Positions 31,487-40,756 are shown, counted from the first letter of the stretch. The stretch: DNA of 42,673 nt from JAWOLE01 sp035263845 (GCA_035263845.1 DATFQY010000050.1:1-42673); one strand, 5' to 3'. Translations and numbers: made by a program. Notes: a model not told the origin generated them from the letters alone.

Positions 31487-31510
31487 CCGCTATCCCCGGC
31501 CGCTAGCCCC
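31487..31510 (-). repeat. 13-bp duplicated word across the secY stop
   Basis: On the minus strand GGGGCTAGCGG (31500-31510, containing the secY TAG) and GGGGATAGCGG (31487-31497), period 13 with one mismatch. Confidence 0.7.
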
Positions 31511-32891
31511 GGCGGCCCCGGATCCGGCTCTTCTTGAGGAACCCCGTGTAGTGGTGCTCGACGAGCTTGGACTCGATCTGCTGGACCGTGTCCATCGCGA
31601 CGCCCACGACGATCAGGAGAGACGTCCCGCCGAAGTAGAAGTTGAAGCCGAAGCCCTGCGTGACGAACCGCGGCAGGATCGCGTCCAGGCCGGGCCCGAT
31701 CCACGGGAGGCTCTGGACCTTGAAGCCCGAGGAGAGGAATTCGGGGAGCAGAGCGACGAACGTCAGGTACACCGCGCCGACGATCGTCAGGCGCGAGAGC
31801 ACGGTGTCGATGTAGTCGGCGGTCTTCTTGCCCGGCCGGATGCCCGGGATGAACCCGCCGTACTTGCGCATGTTGTCGGCGGTATCCACCGGGTTGAAGA
31901 CGATCGACGTGTAGAAGTAGCAGAAGAAGAGGATGCCCACGCCGTAGAGGAGGACGTAGAGCGGCTGCCCCTGCGAGAGGGAGGCGGCGACCTTCTTCAT
32001 CCAGTCCGCCCCGACGAAATTGGAGAAGTAGTAGGGGATCTGGAGGATCGAGATCGCGAAGATGATCGGGATGACGCCGCCCGTGTTGACCCTCAGGGGC
32101 AGGTACGTGTTCTGCCCGCCGTAGACGCGGCGGCCAACCACGCGCTTGGCGTACTGCACCGGGATTCGCCTCTGGGCCCGCTCGACGAAGACGATCAGGG
32201 CCACGATCCCTGCCATGAAAAACAGCACGAAGATCAGCGTCAGGATCGAGAGGTTGCCCTGGCGGATGGACTCGAAGAGCCCGAAAATCGCGGCCGGCAG
32301 GCGCACGACGATCCCCGCGAAGATGATCAGAGAGATTCCGTTGCCGATACCCCTCTCGGTGATCTGCTCGCCCAGCCACATGATGAAGATGGTCCCGGTC
32401 GTCAGCGTCAGGACGGTCAGCAGGCGGAAACCCCATCCCGGGTGCGGGATGAGCTTGGCGCCTCCCGGGGTGACCTGCTTCTCCAGCCAGAGCGCGATGC
32501 CCGTGGCCTGGATGAAGGAGAGCAGCACCGTGCCGTAGCGCGTGTACTGCGTGATCTTCTTGCGCCCCATTTCCCCTTCCTTGGAGAGCTTCTCGAGGTA
32601 AGGCCAGACGACCGTCAGGAGCTGCAGGATGATCGACGCCGAGATGTACGGCATGATGCCGAGCGCGAAGACCGAGAGACGGCGCAGCGCGCCTCCCGAG
32701 AAGATGTCCAGGAAGCCGAAGAGCGAGCCGGCCGTCGCGCGGAAGAACTCGTTCATCGAGGCCGGGTCGATGCCGGGAGTCGGGATGTGAGCTCCGAGCC
32801 GGTACACCGCGAGCATGATGAAGGTGAAGATGACCCGCTTGCGCAGGTCCGGCACCGAGAAAATGTTCGCGAAGCTCTGGAGAGCGCTCAC
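31503..32891 (-). CDS. secY: Preprotein translocase subunit SecY
   Basis: 462 residues with ten membrane helices, for instance VIFTFIMLAVYRLGAHIPTP at the start, GNGISLIIFAGIV and GVIPIIFAISILQIPYY. Forms the SecYEG channel for protein export and membrane insertion. The plug region and the arginine-containing C-terminal loop are present. GTG start overlaps the rplO stop (GTGA). Confidence 0.98.
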   Translation of the reverse strand: MSALQSFANIFSVPDLRKRVIFTFIMLAVYRLGAHIPTPGIDPASMNEFFRATAGSLFGFLDIFSGGALRRLSVFALGIMPYISASIILQLLTVVWPYLEKLSKEGEMGRKKITQYTRYGTVLLSFIQATGIALWLEKQVTPGGAKLIPHPGWGFRLLTVLTLTTGTIFIMWLGEQITERGIGNGISLIIFAGIVVRLPAAIFGLFESIRQGNLSILTLIFVLFFMAGIVALIVFVERAQRRIPVQYAKRVVGRRVYGGQNTYLPLRVNTGGVIPIIFAISILQIPYYFSNFVGADWMKKVAASLSQGQPLYVLLYGVGILFFCYFYTSIVFNPVDTADNMRKYGGFIPGIRPGKKTADYIDTVLSRLTIVGAVYLTFVALLPEFLSSGFKVQSLPWIGPGLDAILPRFVTQGFGFNFYFGGTSLLIVVGVAMDTVQQIESKLVEHHYTGFLKKSRIRGRRG

Positions 32892-33541
32892 CGGGGAATC
32901 ACCTCGCAGCGGCCGCCCGCGGCCTCGATCCGGGCTTTCGCGCCGGCCGAGAACTTGTGCGCGGACACGTTCAGGGCCTTGGCGATCTCGCCTCCGCCCA
33001 GAATCTTGACCGGCCGGCTCGCGCGGGCCAGGCGCTTTTCCGCCAGGGCCTGCGGCGTCACGGCCGCTCCCGCCTCGAATCGGTCGAGGTCGGAGAGGTT
33101 CACGATGTCGTACTCGACCCGGAAGATGTTGGTGAAGCCTCGCTTGGGGATCCGGCGGTGGAGAGGCATCTGGCCGCCCTCGAAGCCGCGCAGGTGGCGG
33201 TAGCCGCTCCGAGACCTCTGACCCTTGTTGCCTTTCCCCGCCGTCTTGCCGTGCCCGCTGCCGGGGCCGCGCCCGACCCGCTTGCGATAGTGGGTCGCGC
33301 CCGGCGAGGGACGCAGGTCATGGACGCCGGTCCACGTCGGGCGCGGAGCCGGGCCCTCGGGGGCGGAGGCCTGCGACGAAGCCGCGGCCGCGGGCTTCTC
33401 ACGCTTCTCGACGCGCGGGCGCGGGGCCTTGCGGGCCGGCTTGGCCGGCGCCGCCTTCTTCGCGGCGGTCTTTTTCGGAGCGGCGGACTTGCCTTCGCCC
33501 TTGCCCGCCGCGGTCTTCTTCGTGTCTTTTTTCTCGGCCAT
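32888..33541 (-). CDS. rplO: 50S ribosomal protein L15 with long N-terminal extension
   Basis: 217 residues against about 147 in most bacteria. The first 68 are a Lys/Ala/Pro-rich low-complexity extension (KKTAAKKAAPAKPARKAPR). The L15 core starts near VHDLRPSPGATHYRKRVG and has GRGPGSGHGKTAGKGNKGQ. L15 binds 23S rRNA late in 50S assembly. The start is ATG with no alternative in-frame start near the core seen, so the extension appears real. Confidence 0.97.
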   Translation of the reverse strand: MAEKKDTKKTAAGKGEGKSAAPKKTAAKKAAPAKPARKAPRPRVEKREKPAAAASSQASAPEGPAPRPTWTGVHDLRPSPGATHYRKRVGRGPGSGHGKTAGKGNKGQRSRSGYRHLRGFEGGQMPLHRRIPKRGFTNIFRVEYDIVNLSDLDRFEAGAAVTPQALAEKRLARASRPVKILGGGEIAKALNVSAHKFSAGAKARIEAAGGRCEVIPR

Positions 33542-33544
33542 GGA

Positions 33545-33769
33545 CTATTCCTCGACGACTTCGACTAAGTGCCTCACCTGGAGGACCATCCCCCGGGTCG
33601 CCGGGTTGTCCGGCCGGACGACGGTCTGGCCGATGCGGCGGAACCCGAGGCCCCGCAGCGTCAGCTTCTGCTTCTTCGGGGCGCAGATGCCGCTCTTGAC
33701 CTGGCGAATCGCCACGGTCTTCTCGGCCTTGCGCTTGCCCGCGCTCTTGCTCTTCTCGCCTTCGGTCAC
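33545..33769 (-). CDS. rpmD: 50S ribosomal protein L30
   Basis: 74 residues; L30 is usually about 60. A short Lys-rich N-terminus (TEGEKSKSAGKRKAEK) precedes the ferredoxin-like core (VAIRQVKSGICAPKKQKLTL, NPATRGMVLQVRHLVEVVEE). GTG start overlaps the rpsE stop (GTGA). Confidence 0.96.
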   Translation of the reverse strand: MTEGEKSKSAGKRKAEKTVAIRQVKSGICAPKKQKLTLRGLGFRRIGQTVVRPDNPATRGMVLQVRHLVEVVEE

Positions 33770-34332
33770 GCCTGGGTCTCCGTTTCCGGGGTCTCGGCCG
33801 CCGCGCCGCCCATGCCGCGCCGGCGCCGCATCTCTCCCTCGTTCTTCAGCTTCAGCAGCCCGTCGAAGGTCGCCTTGATGACGTTGTGCGGGTTGGTCGT
33901 CCGCAGCGACTTCGTCAGGATGTCGGCCACGCCCACGGACTCGAGCACGGCGCGCACCGGCCCTCCCGCGATGACGCCGGTCCCGGCGGCCGCGGGCTTC
34001 AAGAGCACCCGCCCGGCGCCGTAGCGACCGAGCACGGTGTGCGGGATCGTCGTCCCCTTCAGGCTGATCTTCTGCATGTTCTTCTTGGCCATCTCGATCC
34101 CCTTCTTGATGGCCATGGGGACTTCCTTGGCCTTGCCGGAGCCATAGCCGACCCGTCCCTGCCCGTCGCCGACGACGACCAGGGCCGAGAAGGAGAAGTT
34201 CTTGCCCCCCTTGACGACCTTCGTGACGCGGTTGATGTGGACGACGCGGTCGATCAGCTCGCGGCCTTGCGCGTCCCGTTCCTTCTCCCGCTCGCGCGGC
34301 GCGCGCGAGGGTCCTCCCCGGTTGCCGTTCAT
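33766..34332 (-). CDS. rpsE: 30S ribosomal protein S5
   Basis: 188 residues. The double-stranded RNA-binding domain (LIDRVVHINRVTKVVKGGKN) and GYGSGKAKEVPMAIKKG are typical. S5 lines the mRNA entry channel and affects decoding accuracy. The tail (residues about 172-188) is Ala/Thr/Glu-rich. Confidence 0.98.
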   Translation of the reverse strand: MNGNRGGPSRAPREREKERDAQGRELIDRVVHINRVTKVVKGGKNFSFSALVVVGDGQGRVGYGSGKAKEVPMAIKKGIEMAKKNMQKISLKGTTIPHTVLGRYGAGRVLLKPAAAGTGVIAGGPVRAVLESVGVADILTKSLRTTNPHNVIKATFDGLLKLKNEGEMRRRRGMGGAAAETPETETQA

Positions 34333-34335
34333 CGC

Positions 34336-34701
34336 CTAAAACTCCAGTCCGCTCTCACGAGCGGCATCGGCCAGGGCTTTCACCTTGCCGTGATAGATGT
34401 AGCCGCCTCGGTCGAAGACGACCCTGGCGATTCCTTTTTCTTTTGCGCGGTCGGCCACGAGCTTTCCGACCCGCTTGGCGGTGCCGATGTTTGCTGCCGC
34501 CTTGCCTTCCTTCTTCAGGCCGGCGTCGAGCGACGAGGCGTGGGCGACCGTCTTGCCGCTGGCGTCGTCGATGACCTGCGCGTAGATGTGGCGGCCGCTC
34601 TTGAAGACGGCCAGCCGGGGCCGCTCTCCCGAGCCCTTCAGCTTCGTGCGGATGCGCACGCGCACGCGGCGCCGCGCCTCGGTTTTCTTCTCGCTCTTCA
34701 T
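34336..34701 (-). CDS. rplR: 50S ribosomal protein L18
   Basis: 121 residues. GERPRLAVFKSGRHIYAQVI and DRGGYIYHGKVKALADAARE are the 5S rRNA-binding core. L18 carries 5S rRNA into the central protuberance. Spaced by four bases from its neighbours. Confidence 0.98.
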   Translation of the reverse strand: MKSEKKTEARRRVRVRIRTKLKGSGERPRLAVFKSGRHIYAQVIDDASGKTVAHASSLDAGLKKEGKAAANIGTAKRVGKLVADRAKEKGIARVVFDRGGYIYHGKVKALADAARESGLEF

Positions 34702-34704
34702 GGC

Positions 34705-35247
34705 TTACTTCCCGCCCGCCTTTCCGACCTTGCGGCGGATGACTTCGTTGGCGTACTTGATGCCCTTGGCCTTGTAGGGGTCGGGCACGCGGAGCTTGCG
34801 GATCTCGGCGGCCGTCTGGCCCACCTGCTGCCGGTCGGCGCCCGAGACCGAGAGCTTCCCCGCCTTCGCGTCGAGCGCGATGGCGATGCCCTCCGGGATC
34901 GGGAAGTTGACCGGGTGGGAGTAGCCGATCGAGAAGACGACCGTCTTCCCCTTTACCTCGGCCTTGTAGCCGACGCCCACGATCTCCAGGTCCTTGGAGA
35001 AGCCCTTCGTGACGCCCGCCACGGAGTTGGCCACGAGGCTCCGAAGCAACCCGTGAAACGCCCGATCCTTCGGCTCGTCGCTCGAGCGGGAGATCTTCAC
35101 CTCGCCGTTGTCCACAACGACCGTCAGGCCGGGCGGAATGCGGTTGGAAAGCTCCCCCTTCGGGCCCTTGACTTTCAGGACGTTACCGTCCTTCTTGACC
35201 TCGACCCCCTTGGGGATCGCGACCGGCATTTTCCCTATGCGTGACAC
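34705..35247 (-). CDS. rplF: 50S ribosomal protein L6
   Basis: 180 residues. SRIGKMPVAIPKGVEVK at the N-terminus and the family signature PDPYKAKGIKYANEVIRRK near the end. L6 sits at the GTPase-associated region of the 50S. GTG start with AGGAG upstream. Confidence 0.98.
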   Translation of the reverse strand: MSRIGKMPVAIPKGVEVKKDGNVLKVKGPKGELSNRIPPGLTVVVDNGEVKISRSSDEPKDRAFHGLLRSLVANSVAGVTKGFSKDLEIVGVGYKAEVKGKTVVFSIGYSHPVNFPIPEGIAIALDAKAGKLSVSGADRQQVGQTAAEIRKLRVPDPYKAKGIKYANEVIRRKVGKAGGK

Positions 35248-35272
35248 TTTCGTCTCTCCTGGAAAGTTGCGA

Positions 35273-35674
35273 TCACCACACGTTGCAGAGGATCTCGCCG
35301 CCCAGCTTCTGCTCGCGGGCCTGGCGTCCCGTCACGATCCCGCGCGAGGTCGAGAGGATGGAAACGCCCAGTCCCCCGAGGACCTCCGGGATCTCCTTCG
35401 AACCCGCGTAGACCCGCCGGCCCGGACGCGAGACGCGCTCGAGGCCGTTGACGATCGGCTCGCCGTCCGCGTCGTACTTCAGGCCGATGCGGAGATACGG
35501 CCGACCTTTCTCCTCGACGCGGCGCCAGGAGGAGAGGTAGCCCTCATCGGCCAGCACTTTGACGAGGTTCTCCTTGACGCGGGAGGCGGGGACGTCCACA
35601 CGGTCGTGGCCGGCGCGCATCCCGTTGCGCAGGCGGTTCAACAGATCGGTGATCGGATCGCTGGTCGAATTCAT
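35273..35674 (-). CDS. rpsH: 30S ribosomal protein S8
   Basis: 133 residues. DPITDLLNRLRNGMRAGHD at the start and GVSILSTSRGIVTGRQAREQ near the end are diagnostic. S8 binds the central domain of 16S rRNA and in some bacteria represses the spc operon. Starts four bases after rpsN. Confidence 0.98.
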   Translation of the reverse strand: MNSTSDPITDLLNRLRNGMRAGHDRVDVPASRVKENLVKVLADEGYLSSWRRVEEKGRPYLRIGLKYDADGEPIVNGLERVSRPGRRVYAGSKEIPEVLGGLGVSILSTSRGIVTGRQAREQKLGGEILCNVW

Positions 35675-35678
35675 CGGC

Positions 35679-35864
35679 TCACCACGACGCCTTCAACACG
35701 CCCGGCAGGTACCCTGCCGAGGCGTTCTGGCGGAAACAGATCCGGCAGAGGCCGAACTTGCGAAGGACACTCCGCGCCCGGCCGCAGATGCGGCAGCGGC
35801 GCACCTTCCGCGTCATGAACTTCGGCTTCCTCGCCGACTTGATGATCATTGCTCTTCTGGCCAT
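35679..35864 (-). CDS. rpsN: 30S ribosomal protein S14, zinc-type
   Basis: 61 residues, the short zinc form. Two CxxC pairs (CRICGR and CRICFRQ) separated by RARSVLRKFGL, and the terminal GYLPGVLKASW. S14 lies in the 30S head. The spacer before it holds a 7-bp tandem repeat; GGAG just before ATG is its ribosome site. Confidence 0.98.
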   Translation of the reverse strand: MARRAMIIKSARKPKFMTRKVRRCRICGRARSVLRKFGLCRICFRQNASAGYLPGVLKASW

Positions 35865-35870
35865 CTCTCC

Positions 35871-35918
35871 GTCCTAGTCCTTAGTCCTTAGTCCTTAGTC
35901 GTCCTTAGTCCGTGGTCA
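35871..35918 (-). repeat. GGACTAA tandem words between rplE and rpsN
   Basis: On the plus strand GTCCTTA repeats four times (35877-35897 and 35901-35907) with partial or variant units GTCCTA, GTC and GTCCGTG. Period 7 places TAA in successive frames on the coding strand. It begins at the rplE stop. Confidence 0.9.
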
Positions 35919-36464
35919 CTTTCCGAAGGGCATTCCGAGCTGCTGGAGAAGGGTGCGGGCGCGGTCGTCCTGCCCCGCCGTCGTGACGATCGTCACGTTC
36001 AGGCCCTTCGACTTGTCCGTCTTCGCGTAATCGATCTCCGGGAAGATGAAGTGGTCGCGCACTCCCAGGGTGTAGTTGCCCCGGCCGTCGAACGCCTTCG
36101 TCGAGACGCCGCGGAAGTCGCGCACGCGTGGAAGCGCGATGTTGATCAGCCGGTCGAGGAACTCGTACATCCGGTCGCCGCGCAGCGTTACCCGGGCGCC
36201 GATCGGCATCCCGGTGCGCAGCTTGTAGGTCGCGATGGACTTCTTCGCGCGCGTGACGACCGCCTTCTGGCCCGCGATCGCCGAGAGCTCTTCGACCGCC
36301 CCGTCGAGGACCTTGGGGTTGGCGACCGCCTCCCCGAGCCCCATGTTCAGGATGATCTTCTCGACCCGCGGGATCGCCATGCGGTTCTGGATCCCGAGCT
36401 CCTTGCCGAGCGAGGGAACCACTTCCTTCAGGTACCGCTCTCTGAGTCTTGCTGGTGCTGCCAT
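35916..36464 (-). CDS. rplE: 50S ribosomal protein L5
   Basis: 182 residues from ATG 36464. RLRERYLKEVVPSLGKELG near the start, IPRVEKIILNMGLGEAV and KKSIATYKLRTGMPIGARVT are typical. L5 binds 5S rRNA and contacts the P-site tRNA. The open frame upstream encodes an 18-residue run that belongs to the repeat tract and is rejected. No strong ribosome site is visible apart from AAGGA inside the repeat. Confidence 0.97.
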   Translation of the reverse strand: MAAPARLRERYLKEVVPSLGKELGIQNRMAIPRVEKIILNMGLGEAVANPKVLDGAVEELSAIAGQKAVVTRAKKSIATYKLRTGMPIGARVTLRGDRMYEFLDRLINIALPRVRDFRGVSTKAFDGRGNYTLGVRDHFIFPEIDYAKTDKSKGLNVTIVTTAGQDDRARTLLQQLGMPFGK

Positions 36465-36540
36465 AAGTTCTTGATCCTTGGTCCTTAGTCCTTGGTCGCG
36501 GCCCCGACGAGGGACCACGGACTACGGACTACGGACTTCT
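36465..36540 (-). repeat. Two-sided 7-bp word tract between rplX and rplE
   Basis: Plus strand: GATCCTT, GGTCCTT, AGTCCTT, GGTC (36473-36497), a short GC centre, then GACCACG, GACTACG, GACTACG, GACTT (36513-36538). The second block is the reverse complement type of the first, so the tract can form a hairpin of iterated words. Confidence 0.9.
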
Positions 36541-36543
36541 TGC

Positions 36544-36867
36544 TCACGCCAGTGCCGCTCCACTCTTCTTCGCGAATCTCTCGGGTTGGCCCTCAGCGTC
36601 TCGTCTCCGGCCGATCCGCGTGCGCGTGTTGCGGTCCGGGTCCACGAGCATCACGTTGGAGATGTGGATCGGGGCCTCCTTCTCGGAGATCCCTCCCGCG
36701 ATGTTCTTGGACGGGTTGGGCCGCACGTGCCGCTTGATCATGTTGACGCGCTCGACGATGACGCGGCCCGAAGCCGGGAGGATCTTGATGATCTTGCCCT
36801 GACGGCCGCGGTCCTTGCCCGCGATCACGACGACCTGGTCGTTCTTCTTCAGCTTCGAATGTCTCAT
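36544..36867 (-). CDS. rplX: 50S ribosomal protein L24
   Basis: 107 residues from ATG 36867. KOW motif (NDQVVVIAGKDRGRQGKIIK) and VERVNMIKRHVRPNP are diagnostic. L24 starts 50S assembly. The ATG shares one base with the rplN stop (TGATG), which sets the start. Confidence 0.97.
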   Translation of the reverse strand: MRHSKLKKNDQVVVIAGKDRGRQGKIIKILPASGRVIVERVNMIKRHVRPNPSKNIAGGISEKEAPIHISNVMLVDPDRNTRTRIGRRRDAEGQPERFAKKSGAALA

Positions 36868-37244
36868 CACAGCACTTCCGGGGCGAGCGAAATGATTTTC
36901 ATGAACTTCTTCTCGCGCAATTCCCGGGCGACCGGCCCGAAGACCCGCGTCCCGACCGGCTCCCCCTCGTTGGAGATCAGCACGGCCGCGTTGTCGTCGA
37001 AGCGGATGTAGGAGCCGTCGCGCCGCCGGTGGTTGCGCCGCGTGCGGACGATGACCGCGCGGACGACGCGCTTGCCGTGCTTCTCGACGAACGGGGAGTC
37101 CGGGGCGGCCTCCTTGACCGACGCCGTGATGACGTCGCCCAGGCCCGCGTACCGTCCCGCCGAGCCCCCGCGCATCCGGATGCACGCGATGCGGCGCGCG
37201 CCGGAGTTGTCCGCGACCTCGAGGATTGTTCCCATCTGGATCAT
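36867..37244 (-). CDS. rplN: 50S ribosomal protein L14
   Basis: 125 residues. MIQMGTILEVADNSGARRIA and the RAVIVRTRRNHRRRDGSYIR segment are typical. L14 forms intersubunit bridges and is the docking site of silencing factors. First gene of the spc part of the cluster. Confidence 0.98.
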   Translation of the reverse strand: MIQMGTILEVADNSGARRIACIRMRGGSAGRYAGLGDVITASVKEAAPDSPFVEKHGKRVVRAVIVRTRRNHRRRDGSYIRFDDNAAVLISNEGEPVGTRVFGPVARELREKKFMKIISLAPEVL

Positions 37245-37260
37245 GACGTCGCTCCGCTTC

Positions 37261-37530
37261 TCAAGCTCCCGCTTTGACCAGGATTTCCCTCAGGACCCAC
37301 CGCTTCCTCTTCGACAGCGGCCGGGTTTCCTCGATCCGGACGCGGTCGCCGGTCTTCGCGGCGTTGCCCTCGTCGTGCGCCATGAACCGGCTCGTCCGCC
37401 GGATGGTCCTCTGGTAGCGCGGCTCCTGGACTCGCCGCTCGACCTCGACGACGATGGACTTGTTCATCGCGTCGGAGACGACCCGGCCGACCTTCGTCTG
37501 GCGGCCTTTCTTTTCCGATTCCTGAGTCAC
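37261..37530 (-). CDS. rpsQ: 30S ribosomal protein S17
   Basis: 89 residues. OB-fold with KVGRVVSDAMNKSIVVEVER, FMAHDEGNAAKTGDRVRIEE and RPLSKRKRWVLREIL. GTG start overlaps the rpmC stop (GTGA). Confidence 0.98.
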   Translation of the reverse strand: MTQESEKKGRQTKVGRVVSDAMNKSIVVEVERRVQEPRYQRTIRRTSRFMAHDEGNAAKTGDRVRIEETRPLSKRKRWVLREILVKAGA

Positions 37531-37738
37531 TTCGCGCTCCTCTCGGCGATCTCCAGCGCCCGGCGGTAGGTCTTGACCCGCGCGATGTCGCGGCGCAGGA
37601 CCTTCAGACGGCTCGGGTTCTCCAGCTGTCCCGTGGCCTGCTGCAGGCGCAGCTTCCAGCTGGCTTCCTTCAACTGCTTCTCTTTCTCGGCCAGCTCGGT
37701 GCCTCCCTGCTGGGCGAGCGTCTCGCGTTCCTTCTTCT

Positions 37739-37742
<4 letters not shown>
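37527..37742 (-). CDS. rpmC: 50S ribosomal protein L29
   Basis: 71 residues from ATG 37742. Helical hairpin with ELAEKEKQLKEASWKLRLQQ, ATGQLENPSRLKVLRRDIAR and VKTYRRALEIAER. L29 is by the tunnel exit where SRP and trigger factor dock. ATGA overlap with the rplP stop fixes the start; the longer frame upstream is a shadow of rplP. Confidence 0.97.
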
Positions 37743-38164
<422 letters not shown>

Positions 38165-38177
38165 GGCTTGGCTCTCT

Positions 38178-38828
38178 TTAAGCGGTCTTCCGTCTCGTCT
38201 TGGCCTTGTGCTGCTCGCCGCGGTAGATCCACGCCTTGACCCCGATCTTTCCGTAGGTCGTGTTGGACTCGGCGAACCCGTAGTCGATGTCGGCCTTCAG
38301 CGTGTGGAGCGGGAGGCGCCCCTCCTGGTACCACTCGGCGCGGGCGATCTCGGCCCCGTTCAACCGGCCGGCGCAGCGGATCTTGATCCCCTGGGCTCCG
38401 AAGCGCAGGGCCGACTCGATCCCCTTCTTCATCGCGCGGCGGAACGCCACGCGGCGCTCGAGCTGCAGCGCGATGGACTCGGCGACGAGCTGCGCGTCCG
38501 TCTCCGGCCGCTGGATCTCGATGATGTTGATGTGGACTTCCGACTTGGTCCGCTTCTGGAGCTCGTCGCGGAGCTTGTCGACTTCCGCGCCGCGCTTGCC
38601 GATGATGATCCCGGGTCGCGACGTCTGGATGTTGACCTTCATCCGGTTGGCGAAGCGCTCGATGTCCACCTCGGAGACCCCCGCGTGCGAGAGGCGCCGC
38701 TTCAGCTCCTTGCGCAGCTTGATGTCCTCGTGCAGGAACGCCTGGTACTCCTTGGTCGAGAACCAGCGCGAGTGCCAGGTCCGGTTGAACCCGAGCCGGA
38801 AACCGTAAGGATGGACTTTCTGGCCCAT
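38178..38828 (-). CDS. rpsC: 30S ribosomal protein S3
   Basis: 216 residues. MGQKVHPYGFRLGFNRTW at the start, a KH domain with SRPGIIIGKRGAEVDKLRDE, and a C-terminal DIDYGFAESNTTYGKIGVKA. S3 forms the mRNA entry with S4 and S5. TAAGGAGCACC upstream gives both the rplV stop and the ribosome site. Confidence 0.98.
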   Translation of the reverse strand: MGQKVHPYGFRLGFNRTWHSRWFSTKEYQAFLHEDIKLRKELKRRLSHAGVSEVDIERFANRMKVNIQTSRPGIIIGKRGAEVDKLRDELQKRTKSEVHINIIEIQRPETDAQLVAESIALQLERRVAFRRAMKKGIESALRFGAQGIKIRCAGRLNGAEIARAEWYQEGRLPLHTLKADIDYGFAESNTTYGKIGVKAWIYRGEQHKAKTRRKTA

Positions 38829-38836
38829 GGTGCTCC

Positions 38837-39187
38837 TTATCCCTTCGCCTCGGCCTTGTCCGAGAGCTCGATCGTCAGGTGGCTCTTGCGATGAAGGACC
38901 CGGAAGGCCCTCCCCATCGGGGCGGGGCGAATGCGCCGCTCCTGGGGCCCCTTGTCCACGAAGATCTTCCGCACGACGAGCTCGTCCACGTCGAGCTGCG
39001 TCTCTTTCTGTTCCGCGTTGGCCACGGCCGAGCGCAGCGTCTTCAGGATGTCGCGCGCCGCGACCTTGCGGGTGTGCTGCAGGATCGCCACGGCGTCGTT
39101 GACCGACTTGCCGCGCACGAGGTCCGCGACCAGGCGCACCTTCTGCGCCGAGCCCTTCATGTATCGGAGCGTCGCCGTTGCTTTCAT
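38837..39187 (-). CDS. rplV: 50S ribosomal protein L22
   Basis: 116 residues. GSAQKVRLVADLVRGKSV and a beta-hairpin (VDKGPQERRIRPAPMGRAFR) that reaches the exit tunnel constriction. Eleven bases separate it from rpsS. Confidence 0.98.
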   Translation of the reverse strand: MKATATLRYMKGSAQKVRLVADLVRGKSVNDAVAILQHTRKVAARDILKTLRSAVANAEQKETQLDVDELVVRKIFVDKGPQERRIRPAPMGRAFRVLHRKSHLTIELSDKAEAKG

Positions 39188-39197
39188 CGCCGTGTTC

Positions 39198-39578
39198 CTA
39201 CGTCTTGGCCGGGGCCGCCGCCGGGGCCGCCGGGGCCGGAGCCCCCGGAACGCCCGGAGCTCCGCCGACCCTGGCGCCCGTCGCCGCCGCGGCCGCCGCG
39301 GCAGCCGCCTCGGCCGCCTTCTTTCCGCTGTGCCCCTTGAAGATGCGCGTCGGGGCGAACTCGCCGAGCTTGTGCCCGACCATGTTCTCCGCGACGTACA
39401 CGGGGATGAACTTGCGCCCGTTGTGCACCGCGATCGTGTGCCCGACCATGTCGGGGATGACGGTCGAGCGGCGCGACCAGGTCTTGATGACCTTCTTCTC
39501 GCGGGTCGCGTTCAACGCCGCCACCTTCTTCGTCAGGTGGTCGTCCACGAACGCGCCCTTCTTGATCGAACGTGACAT
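39198..39578 (-). CDS. rpsS: 30S ribosomal protein S19 with Ala/Pro tail
   Basis: 126 residues against about 92 in most bacteria. The S19 core (MSRSIKKGAFVDDHLTKKVA; HNGRKFIPVYVAENMVGHKL; FAPTRIFKGHSGKK) is intact. The last 35 or so are an Ala-run followed by GAPGVPGAPAPAAP-type sequence, predicted disordered. S19 is in the 30S head with S13. Confidence 0.98.
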   Translation of the reverse strand: MSRSIKKGAFVDDHLTKKVAALNATREKKVIKTWSRRSTVIPDMVGHTIAVHNGRKFIPVYVAENMVGHKLGEFAPTRIFKGHSGKKAAEAAAAAAAAATGARVGGAPGVPGAPAPAAPAAAPAKT

Positions 39579-39586
39579 CGCTTTCC

Positions 39587-39627
39587 CTTAACCCTTCGCC
39601 TTGCGGCTTAGTCTTTCGCCTTGCAAC

Positions 39628-39646
<19 letters not shown>
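39587..39646 (-). repeat. Three 20-bp tandem units across the rplB stop
   Basis: Plus strand: 39587-39606, 39607-39626 and 39627-39646, each of the form CTTAacCyTTCGCCTTkCrr. In coding direction the first unit holds the last rplB codons and stop (AAGGCGAAAGGTTAA), and the later two repeat that text with changes in the spacer before rpsS. Period 20 shifts each repeated stop into a new frame. Confidence 0.92.
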
Positions 39647-40458
<812 letters not shown>

Positions 40459-40468
40459 AGCTGTGTCC

Positions 40469-40756
40469 CTACACTCCCTCGAAGAACTCGAGCTTCTCGC
40501 CCGGGGCCAGGCGCACGTACGCCTTCTTCCAGTCCTTGCGCTGTCCGAGGAACCGGCCCATGCGCTTCCACTTCCCCTGGCGGTTGGCGACGCGGACGTC
40601 GGCGACCTTCACCCCGAAGAGCTTTTCGACGGCCCTCCGGATCTCGATCTTGTTGGCCCGGCGATCCACCTCGAAGCAGACCGTGTTGGTCGCTTCCTTC
40701 AGTTTCGTGGACTTCTCGGAGATCAGCGGGCGGCGGATGAGCTGCAGCGGTTCCAT
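40469..40756 (-). CDS. rplW: 50S ribosomal protein L23
   Basis: 95 residues from ATG 40756. LIRRPLISEKSTKLKEATN and FGVKVADVRVANRQGKWKR are diagnostic. L23 is the trigger-factor and SRP docking protein at the tunnel exit. The AGGAAC just before ATG is the ribosome site; an earlier frame start seven codons upstream overlaps the rplD stop and is rejected. Confidence 0.97.
   Translation of the reverse strand: MEPLQLIRRPLISEKSTKLKEATNTVCFEVDRRANKIEIRRAVEKLFGVKVADVRVANRQGKWKRMGRFLGQRKDWKKAYVRLAPGEKLEFFEGV

Noticed and set aside
30085..32436. Long N-terminal extension of methionine aminopeptidase over adk and secY
   Set aside because: It is antisense-free but out of frame with secY and adk, which are certain. 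MAP homology starts at ATG 30885.
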